DNA from: Streptomyces sp. A2-16
GTDB taxonomy: Bacteria; Actinomycetota; Actinomycetes; Streptomycetales; Streptomycetaceae
DNA length: 64,000 bases
NCBI RefSeq assembly: GCF_018128905.1
Contig: NZ_CP063808.1
Span: 4,712,001-4,776,000, forward strand
Direction: 5' to 3'
In this document: piece after piece, positions 55,933-64,000 of the stretch
How the letters are laid out: each line of letters starts with the position of its first letter
Position numbering within the stretch: position 1 is the stretch's first letter
Made by a program: the position numbers and the translations under genes
Notes under the pieces: generated by a model
What the model saw: the letters and a program-made list of their open reading frames with translations, nothing else
What the model was told of the DNA's origin: nothing
The model's database searches: none

Positions 55933-57020
55933 AATTCCTCGCCATCACGCTCATCGTGCACCGCCCGGATCCCGTCACCGGGGTACAGAAGCCGACCCAC
56001 GACCGCTTCCGCGAGGTCCTCGACAACGCAGTTCTCGCCGAGGAGCTGGGCTTCGACGGTTTCGGTGTGGGGGAGCGCCACGAGCGGCCGTTCATCTCCT
56101 CCTCACCGACCGTCGTACTCAGCCATGTGGCCGCCCTGACGAAACGCATCCGCCTGTTCACGGCGGTCACGACGCTCAGCCTGCTGGACCCGGTCCGGGC
56201 ATACGAGGACTACGCCACCCTCGACCACCTGTCCGACGGACGCCTCGACCTGATCATCGGCAAGGGCAACGGCGCCGCTCAGCGCGACCTGTTCCACGTC
56301 ACGCCCGAGGACCAGTGGGACCGCAACGCCGAGAGTTACGAGGTCTTCCGGAAGATCTGGCGCCAGGACAAGGTCACCGCCGACACCCGCTTCCGTCCCC
56401 CGCTGACGGACGCCGAGGTCTGGCCGCGGCCGTACCAGCGACCGGTCCGGGTCTGGCACGGCAGCGCGACCAGCAAGGAGTCGGTCGACCTGGCCGCCCG
56501 CTACGGCGACCCGCTCTTCTCGGCGAACGTCACCCACCCCATCGAGCCGTATGCCGAGTTGATCCGCCACTACCGCGACCGGTGGGAGCACTACGGCCAC
56601 GACCCGGCGCAGATCACCGTCGGCGCCGGCACGGCAGGTATCCACGTGGCCCCCACCTCGCAGGAGGCGTTGGCTGCGTACCGGCCGGTCTTCGAGTCCA
56701 ATCTGGCGTTCTTCAAGAAGGCGGGCCTGCCGGTCGTCTTCGAGACCCTGGAGGACTTCGTCGAACGCAGCTCCGCTCTGATCGGCAGCCCGCAACAGGT
56801 CATCGACAAGGTGCACCGCTACCACGAACAGTTCGGGCACACCGTGCTCCACCTGCACGCCGACGCGAGCGGGCTGACGGAGTCCCAGCACCGGGCCTCC
56901 CTCGAGCTGTTCCAGTCCAAGGCCGCCCCCGTGCTGCGCCGCGAGATCCCGGACCCGCCGTTCGTATGGGGACCCGTGCTTCCGGCGCCACCGCTCACCC
57001 AGGAGTCCGTCCATGTCTGA
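55929..57020 (+). CDS. LLM-class flavin-dependent monooxygenase
   Basis: 363 residues. AEELGFDGFGVGERHERPFI, RIRLFTAVTTLSLLDPVRAY, LSDGRLDLIIGKGNGAAQRD and VWHGSATSKESVDLAARYGD fit the luciferase-like fold. A C-terminal HTVLHLHADASGL segment is typical of one subgroup of putative sulfonate or thioether monooxygenases. The gene overlaps both neighbours (4 and 8 bp), so it is co-translated with the MsnO8-like LLM. Confidence 0.85.
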   Translation: MKFLAITLIVHRPDPVTGVQKPTHDRFREVLDNAVLAEELGFDGFGVGERHERPFISSSPTVVLSHVAALTKRIRLFTAVTTLSLLDPVRAYEDYATLDHLSDGRLDLIIGKGNGAAQRDLFHVTPEDQWDRNAESYEVFRKIWRQDKVTADTRFRPPLTDAEVWPRPYQRPVRVWHGSATSKESVDLAARYGDPLFSANVTHPIEPYAELIRHYRDRWEHYGHDPAQITVGAGTAGIHVAPTSQEALAAYRPVFESNLAFFKKAGLPVVFETLEDFVERSSALIGSPQQVIDKVHRYHEQFGHTVLHLHADASGLTESQHRASLELFQSKAAPVLRREIPDPPFVWGPVLPAPPLTQESVHV

Positions 57021-58161
57021 TACTGCCCTCGGCGTTCTCGATCTGGTCCCGATATCTTCCGGCTCGACGGCAGCCGATGCCCTGCGCAACTCCATCGACC
57101 TCGCACAGCAGGCCGAGCGCTTCGGATATGCCCGCTACTGGTTCGCCGAGCACCACCTCAATCCGGGCGTGGCCGGCACGTCCCCCGCGGTCGTCCTTGC
57201 CCTGACCGCATCCGCCACTTCCACCATCCGACTCGGCTCCGGGGCGGTGCAGCTCGGGCATCGCACGGCGCTCTCGACGGTGGAGGAGTTCGGCCTGCTC
57301 GACACGCTGCACCCGGGCCGCTTCGATCTGGGGCTGGGCCGCTCGGGCGGCCGCCCGCCGGGACAGCCGGCCGCACCCTTGCCGACGGCGACCCCGGTCG
57401 TCGACGGCCGCACCCCGAACGGCCTGCTGATCCCGCCCCGCTTCTCCTTCGAGCAGCTGCTCGGGTCACCCCGCATCGCGTTGCAGCGCAGGCTGCTTCT
57501 GCTGCCGGGCGCCGAGTCACAGGACTACGCCGAACAGATCGACGACATCCTCGCCCTGCTCTCGGGCACCTACCGCTCTCCGGAGGGCGTCGAGGCGCAC
57601 GTCGTGCCGGGGGAGGGCGCCGACGTGGAGGTGTGGATCCTGGGCAGCAGCGGTGGTGAGAGCGCCGCTGTCGCGGGCCGCAACGGTCTTCGGTTCGCGG
57701 CGAACTACCACGTCAGCCCGGCCACGGTCCTGGAGGCGGTGGAGGGTTACCGGTCCTTCTTCCAGCCCTCCGAGTTCCTCGACAAGCCGTACGTCAGTGT
57801 CTCGGCGGACGTCGTCGTCGCCGAGAGCGACGCCACCGCCCGGGCACTCGCCACCGGCTACGGCCCATGGGTCCGCAGCATCCGCACCGCCGAGGGCGCC
57901 ATCGAGTACCCGACGCCGGAGGAAGCGGGTGCCCACCCATGGACCGACGAGGACCGGGCCCTCGTCCAGGACCGCATCGACACCCAGTTCGTCGGCTCAC
58001 CGGGCAGGGTGGCCGACCAGTTGGAACAACTCCAGGAGGCCACAGGCGCGGACGAGTTGCTGATCACGACGATCACCCACGACCACACGGACCGGGTCCG
58101 TTCGTACGAACTGCTCGCGGAGGAATGGCGCCGACGGGGTCACTCCTTCCAGCCGAGCTGA
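57013..58161 (+). CDS. LLM-class monooxygenase of the MsnO8 type
   Basis: 382 residues. The opening LGVLDLVPISSGSTAADALR and YARYWFAEHHLNPGVAGTSP, then GAVQLGHRTALSTVEEFGLL, are characteristic of MsnO8-like LLM proteins. A mid-protein WILGSSGGESAAVAGRNGLR completes the barrel. It likely uses reduced FMN; the substrate is unknown. It is the last gene of the leader-4 operon. Confidence 0.85.
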   Translation: MSDTALGVLDLVPISSGSTAADALRNSIDLAQQAERFGYARYWFAEHHLNPGVAGTSPAVVLALTASATSTIRLGSGAVQLGHRTALSTVEEFGLLDTLHPGRFDLGLGRSGGRPPGQPAAPLPTATPVVDGRTPNGLLIPPRFSFEQLLGSPRIALQRRLLLLPGAESQDYAEQIDDILALLSGTYRSPEGVEAHVVPGEGADVEVWILGSSGGESAAVAGRNGLRFAANYHVSPATVLEAVEGYRSFFQPSEFLDKPYVSVSADVVVAESDATARALATGYGPWVRSIRTAEGAIEYPTPEEAGAHPWTDEDRALVQDRIDTQFVGSPGRVADQLEQLQEATGADELLITTITHDHTDRVRSYELLAEEWRRRGHSFQPS

Positions 58162-58646
58162 TGTTCGGGAGCCCCAGAGCTCCCACCGACCGGCTGCACG
58201 CGACCGCTTCGGCGCGGCTCGTCTCGTCATCGCGCCGACAGCGGAGGACCCTTTGCGTGAAGACGACCACGCGAGGACGACCTCGTGTTCGTCCTTTGCC
58301 GCGGCGAGGGACATCTACCGCGAGCGCAGCAAATGGGGGTCCTTGGGCCGAAGACCGGGGGGAGGGCCGACGACGTTGAAGCACGACAGCACCGTGGTCC
58401 CCAGCCCCTCGGTCCACCCGGGGCGACCGGGACCGGCGGTCCAGCGAGGATCTGCAGCGCACCGCGAAGCCCGTGTCCGAGGCGCGTGTTCGTCGAGGGG
58501 GCACGAACTGGGCATGCAAGGGATCGGCATCCCGTCGGCCTCCGAGCACGCCCGGCTGACTCTGGCGGAGGGCAGGCGCCGCGCTCGGCCAGGCCCAAGA
58601 ACTCCCCGGCCCGTACGGGCGGGCGCGATCGAGTCGCTCGATCTCG
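58162..58646. other. gap without a recognisable gene
   Basis: 485 bp between the MsnO8-like gene and the convergent oxidoreductase. Open frames exist in several directions but none shows a family pattern, ribosome-binding site and start together. No strong hairpin was found. Given the decay nearby it may be a heavily degraded gene. Confidence 0.45.
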
Positions 58647-59669
58647 TCACCGCACATCGGTTCCTTGCGTGCGGTCTCGCACGATGATCTTGCCGATGTT
58701 CTCACCGCGCAGCATTCCCAGGAACGCGTCCACGATGTGCTCGAACCCGTCGACCACCGTCTCATCCCGTGCGAGCCGGCCGCTCTGCAGATGTGGAACC
58801 GCGAACTCGTACAACTCCTCCTGCAGATCGCGGTAGTTGCTCACCAAGAACCCCTCCATGCGAATGCTTTTCTCCACGATGTCCGCGTGGTTGAAGCGCG
58901 GCGGCGGGGCGTCGGGGGTGTTGTACTGGCTGATCGTGCCGATGCGGACGACGCGTCCGAACTCGCGCAGTGCTCCCACCGCGGCGGCCAGTTGCCGGCC
59001 GCCGACATTGTCGACGAACACATCGATGCCGTCCGGTGCGGCCTTGGCCAGCAGGGCCGCGGCGGGCCCGTCGTGGTAGTCGAAGACCGCGTCGTAGCCG
59101 ACCTCCCGCGTGAGATGGTCGGCCTTCGCCGCCGAGCCGGCGCTGCCCACGAGCCGTCCGGCGCCGAGCAGCCGTGCGAACCGCCCGGTCGCCGTGCCGA
59201 CCCCGCCCGCTGCGGCCGACACGAACAGGTCCTCACCCTCCCGGAGCCGGGCGATCCGGGTCAGGCCCACATAGGCGGTCAGGCCGGTGCCACCGAGGAC
59301 GGACAAGTACGCGCTCAGGGGCACCCCGTCGAAACGGGGCAGCTGCCGGACCTCCTCGGGCGTGACGACCGCGTGCGTGCGCCAGCCCTTCCGGTGGAAC
59401 ACGATCTCTCCCTCGGTCAGCCGAGGTGTGCGCGAGGCAATGACCCGGCCGATGGCGCGGCCCTCAAGAGGTGCGTCGAGCGCGAAGCCGCCGGGCACGT
59501 CGTCCATCATTTCGCGGTGATAGGGGTCGACGGACCAGTAGAGGTTCTTCACCAGCGCGGTGCCGACTGCGAGGTCGGAAAGCGTGGACTCGACGAAAGT
59601 GAAGTGTTCGGCGGTGGGAAAGCCGTGCGGGCGGGCAGTCTGGTGCACGGTGAGCGCGGTGTCGTTCAT
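58647..59669 (-). CDS. NADP-dependent medium-chain reductase (CurA/PTGR-like)
   Basis: 340 residues from the ATG; longer upstream frames run into the LysR gene. The N-terminal part has LVKNLYWSVDPYHREMMDD, typical of zinc-independent 2-alkenal/prostaglandin reductases. The nucleotide-binding domain shows VSAAAGGVGTATGRFARLLG and GIDVFVDNVGG. The C-terminus has IRMEGFLVSNYRDLQEE. These enzymes reduce alpha,beta-unsaturated carbonyls with NADPH. It is divergent from a LysR regulator, 100 bp apart. Confidence 0.87.
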   Translation of the reverse strand: MNDTALTVHQTARPHGFPTAEHFTFVESTLSDLAVGTALVKNLYWSVDPYHREMMDDVPGGFALDAPLEGRAIGRVIASRTPRLTEGEIVFHRKGWRTHAVVTPEEVRQLPRFDGVPLSAYLSVLGGTGLTAYVGLTRIARLREGEDLFVSAAAGGVGTATGRFARLLGAGRLVGSAGSAAKADHLTREVGYDAVFDYHDGPAAALLAKAAPDGIDVFVDNVGGRQLAAAVGALREFGRVVRIGTISQYNTPDAPPPRFNHADIVEKSIRMEGFLVSNYRDLQEELYEFAVPHLQSGRLARDETVVDGFEHIVDAFLGMLRGENIGKIIVRDRTQGTDVR

Positions 59670-59769
59670 GACGGGACCGTAGGGCGGGAATGCGTCTGCT
59701 GGGCAGCCGGTTGGGCTCATGCGACACGCCGTTCCATGAGCACTTCTCATACGTTGAGGTGAGCGCCCC

Positions 59770-60705
59770 GTGGCCCGCACGAACGAGTCCGATCTCGCCC
59801 CGCACGAACTTCGCGTCCTGGTGGCGATCGCGGACACCGGTGGCTTCTCGGCCGCGGCCGGGGCACTGGGCATGACCCAGTCCGCGGTCTCCCACTCGGT
59901 CCGCGGCAGCGAGCGCAAGATCGGCGCCGTGCTCTTCGAACGCGGCCGCGCCGGTGCCCGCCCCACCCCGGCCGGGGGACGGGCGGTGGCTTACGCCCGT
60001 CGCATCCTGCGTCTGCTGGACGTCCTGTCCGCTGAGGCCCGGAGTGCGGCGCGGTCCGACGTGGCCGAGGGACCACTGCGGATCGCGGCCTTCCGGAGCG
60101 CCGCTCTTCACCTCCTGCCGCCCGCCCTTGAGCGGCTGCGGGCCCGGCATCCCGGAATCGAGCCGCACGTGCGGATCGTACGAGAGGTGGGACGCGGTAC
60201 CGCCGGCGAAGTGGCCGACGGGAAGGCCGACATGGCCATCGCCACCCTGGGCGGCTCTCTGCCGCTGCCTCCGGGCCTTGTCGCGCACGCACTCCTCGAA
60301 GAGCCGTACGCCCTGGTACACGCGGCGGGCCACGCCGCCCCGCGTTCGCTGCCGCTGGTCGACTGGGCCGAGAACTGCGGCTCCTACACCCGCGGCTGGT
60401 GGGCCGCACAGGACTGGATCCCGAACGCGACCATCGAGGCCGAGGACGACGGAGCCGTGCTCTCCTTGGTGAGCGCAGGTCACGGGATGGCTGTCATGCC
60501 CGCCCTCTCCTTGGTCGGAGCAGCGGACTCGGTCGGGATCACCGATCTGGGATCTGAGCGCCCGACCCGCCAGGTCGGCTACGTCACCGCCTCTGAACTG
60601 GCCGGATCCACCGTCGTACGCGCCTTCGTGAGGGAACTGCGGGCCACGGTCTCCCAGTGGGGTGAGCATGCTCCGCCCCGCGGCTCGATCAGGCCGCATG
60701 CGTGA
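59770..60705 (+). CDS. LysR-family transcriptional regulator
   Basis: 311 residues from GTG. The HTH is HELRVLVAIADTGGFSAAAG followed by ALGMTQSAVSHSVRGSERKI; the effector domain follows (GPLRIAAFRSAALHLLPPAL). It is divergent from the CurA-like reductase gene and probably controls it. From its stop to 60985 I see no gene. Confidence 0.88.
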   Translation: MARTNESDLAPHELRVLVAIADTGGFSAAAGALGMTQSAVSHSVRGSERKIGAVLFERGRAGARPTPAGGRAVAYARRILRLLDVLSAEARSAARSDVAEGPLRIAAFRSAALHLLPPALERLRARHPGIEPHVRIVREVGRGTAGEVADGKADMAIATLGGSLPLPPGLVAHALLEEPYALVHAAGHAAPRSLPLVDWAENCGSYTRGWWAAQDWIPNATIEAEDDGAVLSLVSAGHGMAVMPALSLVGAADSVGITDLGSERPTRQVGYVTASELAGSTVVRAFVRELRATVSQWGEHAPPRGSIRPHA

Positions 60706-60985
60706 CCTGGGGGACCGCTGGTGCTCGACGGCACTGCGGCCAGGAGATCAGGAAGGCACCCGCACTCCGCCCACGTGTTGCGGTGATCACGCTCACCGCC
60801 GGGACGAGGAGGCGGCCTGCGCTCCGGTGCAGACCGTGGACTGGGCGGAGGACGCCCGGCCTCCGGCGGTTTCACAGGGCGCCATGACCAGTAGGGAGGG
60901 CCTCGGCGGCTACCTCGCCGACCGGGACTGGATGGCGCGCGTCCTCGGCGAGACCCATGCCCGCATGGACGAACTCGCCCGACCT

Positions 60986-61298
60986 TCAACCTTGGTACGG
61001 CGCTGCGGCCTGGCGGCCGCGCAGCTTGCTTGCGAGTCCGATGTTCTGGCCCGTGGGCAGCCATGGGAGCAGGGCGTGTCTCTGGAAGTCAGGGCGGGTC
61101 CGGCCGTCTGCCGTGATCGAGCCGGCGGACGGCCGGTCCAGTCCCGCGACCAGGTTGAGCAGGGTGGACTTGCCGCGGTCCGAGACCCCCAGGAGGGTGA
61201 CGAACTCTCCTGGGGGGCGGACTTCGAGACGTGCTCGATGCCGGTGGCGTGTGTCACGCCGTGGTGTCCTCGGCAGCCTTGGCGACAGCGGTGGCCAT
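60986..61298 (-). pseudogene. decayed sulfonate ABC transporter ATPase (SsuB-like)
   Basis: The ATG at 61298 (CAGGTGACG upstream) begins MATAVAKAAEDTTA, then TGA. One base later the normal sequence resumes as VTHATGIEHVSKS, and a second shift leads to PGEFVTLLGVSDRGKSTLLN and VAGLDRPSAGSITADGR, HALLPWLPTGQNIGLASKLR, ending at 60986. The Walker A, normally GASGCGKST, reads GVSDRGKST. Only the first third of an ATPase is left: no signature motif, no Walker B and no permease gene. It lies 40 bp after the binding-protein gene. Confidence 0.72.
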
Positions 61299-61337
61299 GG
61301 TCGTCACCTGCTGGGAGTTGATCGGGGCCGGTCGGCG

Positions 61338-62444
61338 TTACTGGGCGCCGAGACCGGCGTCGCTGACCTCGGCCTTGCCGTCGGCCTTGAGGACCTTGTT
61401 CAGCAGGGTGAGGTCGTAGATGCCCGTCAGGTCGGGCTTGTCCAGGAGGCCGGCCTTGACCGCGTGCTGTGCCTCGGTGTTGAGGGTGGAGGCCAGCGGG
61501 TCGTCGAGGAAGGTGATGGACTTCCAGGCCGGGTCGATGACGGCGGCCGACAGCGCCTTGCCCGACAGCTTCTCCAGTGCCGTGTTGGCGGCCGCCTTCG
61601 CCTTGTCCGGGTTGGCGTTGATCCAGGCGTTGGTCTTCACGGTGCCGCGCAGCACGGCCTCGACGACGTCGGGGTGCTCCTTGAGGAACTTCTGCGACAC
61701 GATGATGTTCGTGATCACGAACTTCTTGTCGGGCCACAGGGAAGACTCGTCCAGCAGTACCTTGGCGCCCTCGGCGACCAGCTTCGATGCGGTGGGCTCC
61801 GGCACCCAGGCGCCGTCGATGGAGCCGGACTTGTAGGCGTCCGGCGTGATCTTGTTGTCGGTGCGGACCACCGACACGTCGCCCTTGCCGCTCTCCGCGT
61901 CGACCTTCCAGCCCTGATCGGCGATCCAGTTGAGGAACGCCACGTCCTGCGTGTTGCCGAGCTGAGGTGTGGCGATCTTCTTGCCCTTGACGTCCGCCAG
62001 GGTCTTGATCTTCTTCGGGTTGACGACCAGCTTCACACCGCCGGAGGCGGAACCGCCGATGATCCGCAGGTTCTTGCCGTTCGACTTGGTGTAGCCGTTG
62101 ATGGCGGGGGAGGGGCCGATCCAGCCGATGTCGATGGCGCCGGCGTTCAGAGCCTCGATCTCGGACGGGCCGGCGTTGAAGGTGGACGCCTTGATCGTGG
62201 TGCCGCCGAGCTCCTTCTGGAACAGGCCCTCCTGGACGCCCACCAGAGCGGTGGCGTGCGTGAGGTTGGGGAAGTAGCCGATCTTCACCTCGTCGGTGGA
62301 GAGCTTCTTGGCACCTGCCGCGACCGTGGGCTGCTTGCCGTCGTCGGTGGAGTCGGAACCGTAGCCGCATGCGGTGAGCACGAGCGGGAGCGCGGCTAGG
62401 ACGGCGATGGTGCGCAGGGTGGTGAGCGGTCTCGCGGCAGACAC
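61338..62444 (-). CDS. aliphatic sulfonate-type ABC substrate-binding lipoprotein (SsuA-like)
   Basis: 368 residues from a GTG with GAGAGGA upstream. The lipobox LVLTACGYGS gives Cys26. The NMT1/SsuA fold shows VKIGYFPNLTHATALVGVQE, GPSEIEALNAGAIDIGWIGP and GSIDGAWVPEPTASKLV. It is preceded by cysteine leader peptide 5. The ATPase gene after it is broken and no permease follows, so it is an orphan here unless it uses another transporter. Confidence 0.88.
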   Translation of the reverse strand: MSAARPLTTLRTIAVLAALPLVLTACGYGSDSTDDGKQPTVAAGAKKLSTDEVKIGYFPNLTHATALVGVQEGLFQKELGGTTIKASTFNAGPSEIEALNAGAIDIGWIGPSPAINGYTKSNGKNLRIIGGSASGGVKLVVNPKKIKTLADVKGKKIATPQLGNTQDVAFLNWIADQGWKVDAESGKGDVSVVRTDNKITPDAYKSGSIDGAWVPEPTASKLVAEGAKVLLDESSLWPDKKFVITNIIVSQKFLKEHPDVVEAVLRGTVKTNAWINANPDKAKAAANTALEKLSGKALSAAVIDPAWKSITFLDDPLASTLNTEAQHAVKAGLLDKPDLTGIYDLTLLNKVLKADGKAEVSDAGLGAQ

Positions 62445-62654
62445 GGGGGTGTCCTCTCAGGGGTGTGCGATCAGGGAGATACGAAGGGATACGAACAGGT
62501 GAGGCGACTGCTTGTCGGCTCGCACCGACACTCCACTCCTCGGCCGCGGGCATGCCGTCGCGGGCTGAGAACTGGAACGAGGGCCGTAGCCGGCCGAAGG
62601 CGTCCGCGCCGTCGAGGAGGCGGAGCGGCGGGGGCCCATGCGGCTGGGGCAGAG

Positions 62655-62771
62655 TCAGGTTGTGCGGCGCCGGAGTGGCCGACAGATGGCACTGGACGTG
62701 CGACCGAGGTCGATGTGGCGACGCGAGGTCAGAAGGGGCGGCATCCCGCCTGTGCGGTCCAGCGTTGTCAT
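62655..62771 (-). CDS. cysteine leader peptide 5 (upstream of the sulfonate-binding gene)
   Basis: 38 codons from an ATG preceded by a GGGGGGGTGG stretch. The core is TSRRHIDLGRTSSAICRPLR, the clearest member of the five: RRHID-x2-R-x5-C. The stop is 210 nt before the binding-protein GTG; that interval holds no other gene. Confidence 0.87.
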   Translation of the reverse strand: MTTLDRTGGMPPLLTSRRHIDLGRTSSAICRPLRRRTT

Positions 62772-62910
62772 GCCCACCCCCCCAGATCCCTAGTTTTCCT
62801 ACCTGGCTGATGGGGATCGTGACAGAAGCAGGCGTCCACCCCAAGAGGGTGTTCGTATGGCGGACGCGGCCATCTCGCTTTATGAGATTGGCCTTAAGCG
62901 ACCGAGTGCG

Positions 62911-63369
62911 TCAGGGGTTTATCCAGGCACCTGGGGTGTTGGTCAACGCGGACACGTCGCTGGGCAGTTGGGCCGACGCGACGTCGGCGAGCGACACGCC
63001 CTCGAGGATCTCGCGCACGTTGGAACGTAGCGCGATCCACAACGGCAGCAGCGACTCGGCGGGGCCGGTGTAGGAAAGGTCGGGAGGGCGCACCCCGCGC
63101 ACCGAGACGAGTGGTCCCTCCACGGTACGGATGACGTCGGCGATGCTGATGGACTCGGCCGGCCTGGCCAGCCGGTAGCCGCCGTTGCCGCCGCGCTGAC
63201 TGAGTACGAGCCCGCCGCGGCGCATGTCGTTCAGGATGCTTTCGAGGAATTTGTGTGGGATGTCCTGAGCGTCGGCGATGGCCTCGGCTTTCAGTGGCCC
63301 GTCATCCCGTGACGCTGCGAGCTGCAGCGCGGCACGTACCGCGTAGTCCGCCCTGGCTGAGATCCGCAT
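62911..63369 (-). CDS. Rrf2-family regulator, CymR-like
   Basis: 152 residues from the ATG giving the canonical MRISARADYAVRAALQLA; a GTG two codons upstream is an alternative. The winged HTH has AIADAQDIPHKFLESILND followed by MRRGGLVLSQRGGNGGYRLA. There is no cysteine in the protein, so no Fe-S cluster of the IscR/NsrR type, which fits the CymR group that represses sulfur genes according to cysteine supply. It stands next to leader peptide 5 and is the best candidate master regulator of the island (inference). Confidence 0.82.
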   Translation of the reverse strand: MRISARADYAVRAALQLAASRDDGPLKAEAIADAQDIPHKFLESILNDMRRGGLVLSQRGGNGGYRLARPAESISIADVIRTVEGPLVSVRGVRPPDLSYTGPAESLLPLWIALRSNVREILEGVSLADVASAQLPSDVSALTNTPGAWINP

Positions 63370-63383
63370 GTGCACATTATTTC

Positions 63384-63650
63384 AGGTGAGGTGTGGGTTC
63401 GGGGTTCGTGGAAGGTGCCGTCGCGGAGCATGGTGCACAGGACGCAGATGCGGGGGCGCGAGGCGGGGTCGTGCAGGGCGCCGAACGCGGAGAGCGACAC
63501 CACGCGCTGCTGCTCCCGGTTGTTGCCCGTGTGGGTGCGTCCTCGCTGTGGATCGAGGTCGCGGACGACTCTTGTGGCCAGGGCGAGACCGGGGCAGGAG
63601 GCCAGGTGGCGGCGGGTGGGGCAGCCGGTGCCGTGCTGACAGTGACCAGC
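63384..63650 (-). mobile_element. IS110-family transposase C-terminal remnant
   Basis: One minus-strand frame encodes RRHLASCPGLALATRVVRDL, NREQQRVVSLSAFGALHDPA and CVLCTMLRDGTFHEPRT, in the order of the C-terminal third of IS116/IS110 transposases (LASfaGLAP, NRrlkRvfyLSAf-ALHDPASR, vLfAMLRDGTfyeP). About 25 residues between HDPASR and CVL are deleted. There is no start and no recognisable element end, and the frame runs into the Rrf2 gene. Confidence 0.55.
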
Positions 63651-63683
63651 AAGGTGGTGGCGGTCCTGACCCTTGTTTCTCGG

Positions 63684-64000
63684 TCACACAGGCAGGACGA
63701 ACGGAGGGTGCGCGCCGTTGAGGAAGTAGTCCCCGACATCGCGGAGCCGGTGGGCGGCAGGCTCGTACAGAGTGTGCGTACGGGCATTGCGCCAGAAGCG
63801 GTCGAAGCCCAGCCGTGAGGACGCGGAGCGGGAGCCGATGATGTCGAGGGCGCGGGTGGTGGACTCCTGTGCGGCCCTGTTCGCGGCGACTTCGGCCACG
63901 CTCACCAGGACCGAGATGTCCGCGTACTCGTCGTAGGTGAGGTCCTGGCCGTGGGCCAGTCCGCCGTGCACGGCTTCCACCGCTTGCTCGGTGAGCGCGG
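63684..64000 (-). CDS. acyl-CoA dehydrogenase-fold monooxygenase (SfnB/DszC-like), 5' end outside window
   Basis: The last about 105 residues are present and the frame is open to the window edge. VSVAEVAANRAAQESTTRAL and RTHTLYEPAAHRLRDVGDYF, NG are the C-terminal helix bundle of the SfnB/DszC branch, which acts on sulfones and other organosulfur compounds. This fits the sulfur-island context. Its stop is 34 bp from the IS110 remnant. Confidence 0.7.
   Translation of the reverse strand, partial: ALTEQAVEAVHGGLAHGQDLTYDEYADISVLVSVAEVAANRAAQESTTRALDIIGSRSASSRLGFDRFWRNARTHTLYEPAAHRLRDVGDYFLNGAHPPFVLPV

Noticed and set aside
50746..62800. A shared CTAGNNAT motif upstream of leaders 2, 3 and 5 as an Rrf2 operator
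   Set aside because: The eight-base match is short, occurs in both orientations, and is absent before leaders 1 and 4; chance cannot be excluded without a motif search.

Overview
The window reads as chromosome of a Streptomyces-like actinomycete. Base composition is very GC-rich, many genes start with GTG (one with TTG), operons are packed with 4-bp stop/start overlaps, and the cysteine-containing leader peptides found here are of a type described from Streptomyces and relatives. No rRNA, tRNA, CRISPR array or complete insertion sequence was seen. The content is accessory catabolism and nutrient scavenging, with unusually many decayed genes, as expected of a chromosome arm.

Layout. 1-4.4 kb: a partial MMPL exporter divergent from a histidine kinase/response regulator pair, then a methyltransferase and a hydrolase remnant. 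5.1-22.3 kb: a complete myo-inositol catabolic region. A nine-gene minus-strand operon (iolC, aldolase-like, iolB, iolD, methylmalonate-semialdehyde dehydrogenase, iolE-like, MFS transporter, iolG, iolH-like) faces a LacI-family regulator. Beyond the regulator are two more Gfo/Idh/MocA oxidoreductases and a sugar-type ABC transporter operon. The iolC operon and the ABC operon each carry the same 23-bp element (21/23 identical), placed 30 nt downstream of a TTGACA -35 box, which is very probably the LacI operator.

22.5-39.3 kb: aromatic catabolism and its debris. A TetR regulator, an FAD monooxygenase and an alpha/beta hydrolase are flanked by decayed pieces of a CoA-transferase, a cytochrome P450, an intradiol dioxygenase and a probable rhamnosidase. 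Two further TetR modules follow. Then comes a probable resorcinol/hydroxyquinol pathway: a two-component flavin monooxygenase with its reductase (reductase frame-shifted at a G7 tract), PucR- and AraC-type regulators, hydroxyquinol 1,2-dioxygenase and maleylacetate reductase.

39-64 kb: a sulfur-scavenging island. Five short ORFs (25-38 codons) encode peptides sharing an exact spacing, [HY]-[VI]-D-x2-R-x5-C. Each sits 76-235 nt upstream of a transport or oxygenase operon: a dipeptide-type ABC transporter with a luciferase-like (LLM) monooxygenase; three LLM monooxygenases with a DUF1684 protein; a TauD-like dioxygenase whose iron ligand Asp is replaced by Gly; two more LLM enzymes; and a sulfonate-binding protein. 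An Rrf2/CymR-like regulator lies beside the last. Many genes here are broken: two LLM fragments, a scrambled amino-acid-binding-protein gene with internally inverted segments, a decayed sulfonate ABC ATPase, and an IS110-type transposase remnant.

How it works together (inference): inositol uptake and degradation are induced through LacI. Aromatic compounds are hydroxylated and cleaved toward 3-oxoadipate. Organosulfur compounds are imported and desulfonated under joint transcriptional control (Rrf2) and translational or attenuation control that senses cysteine through the leader peptides.
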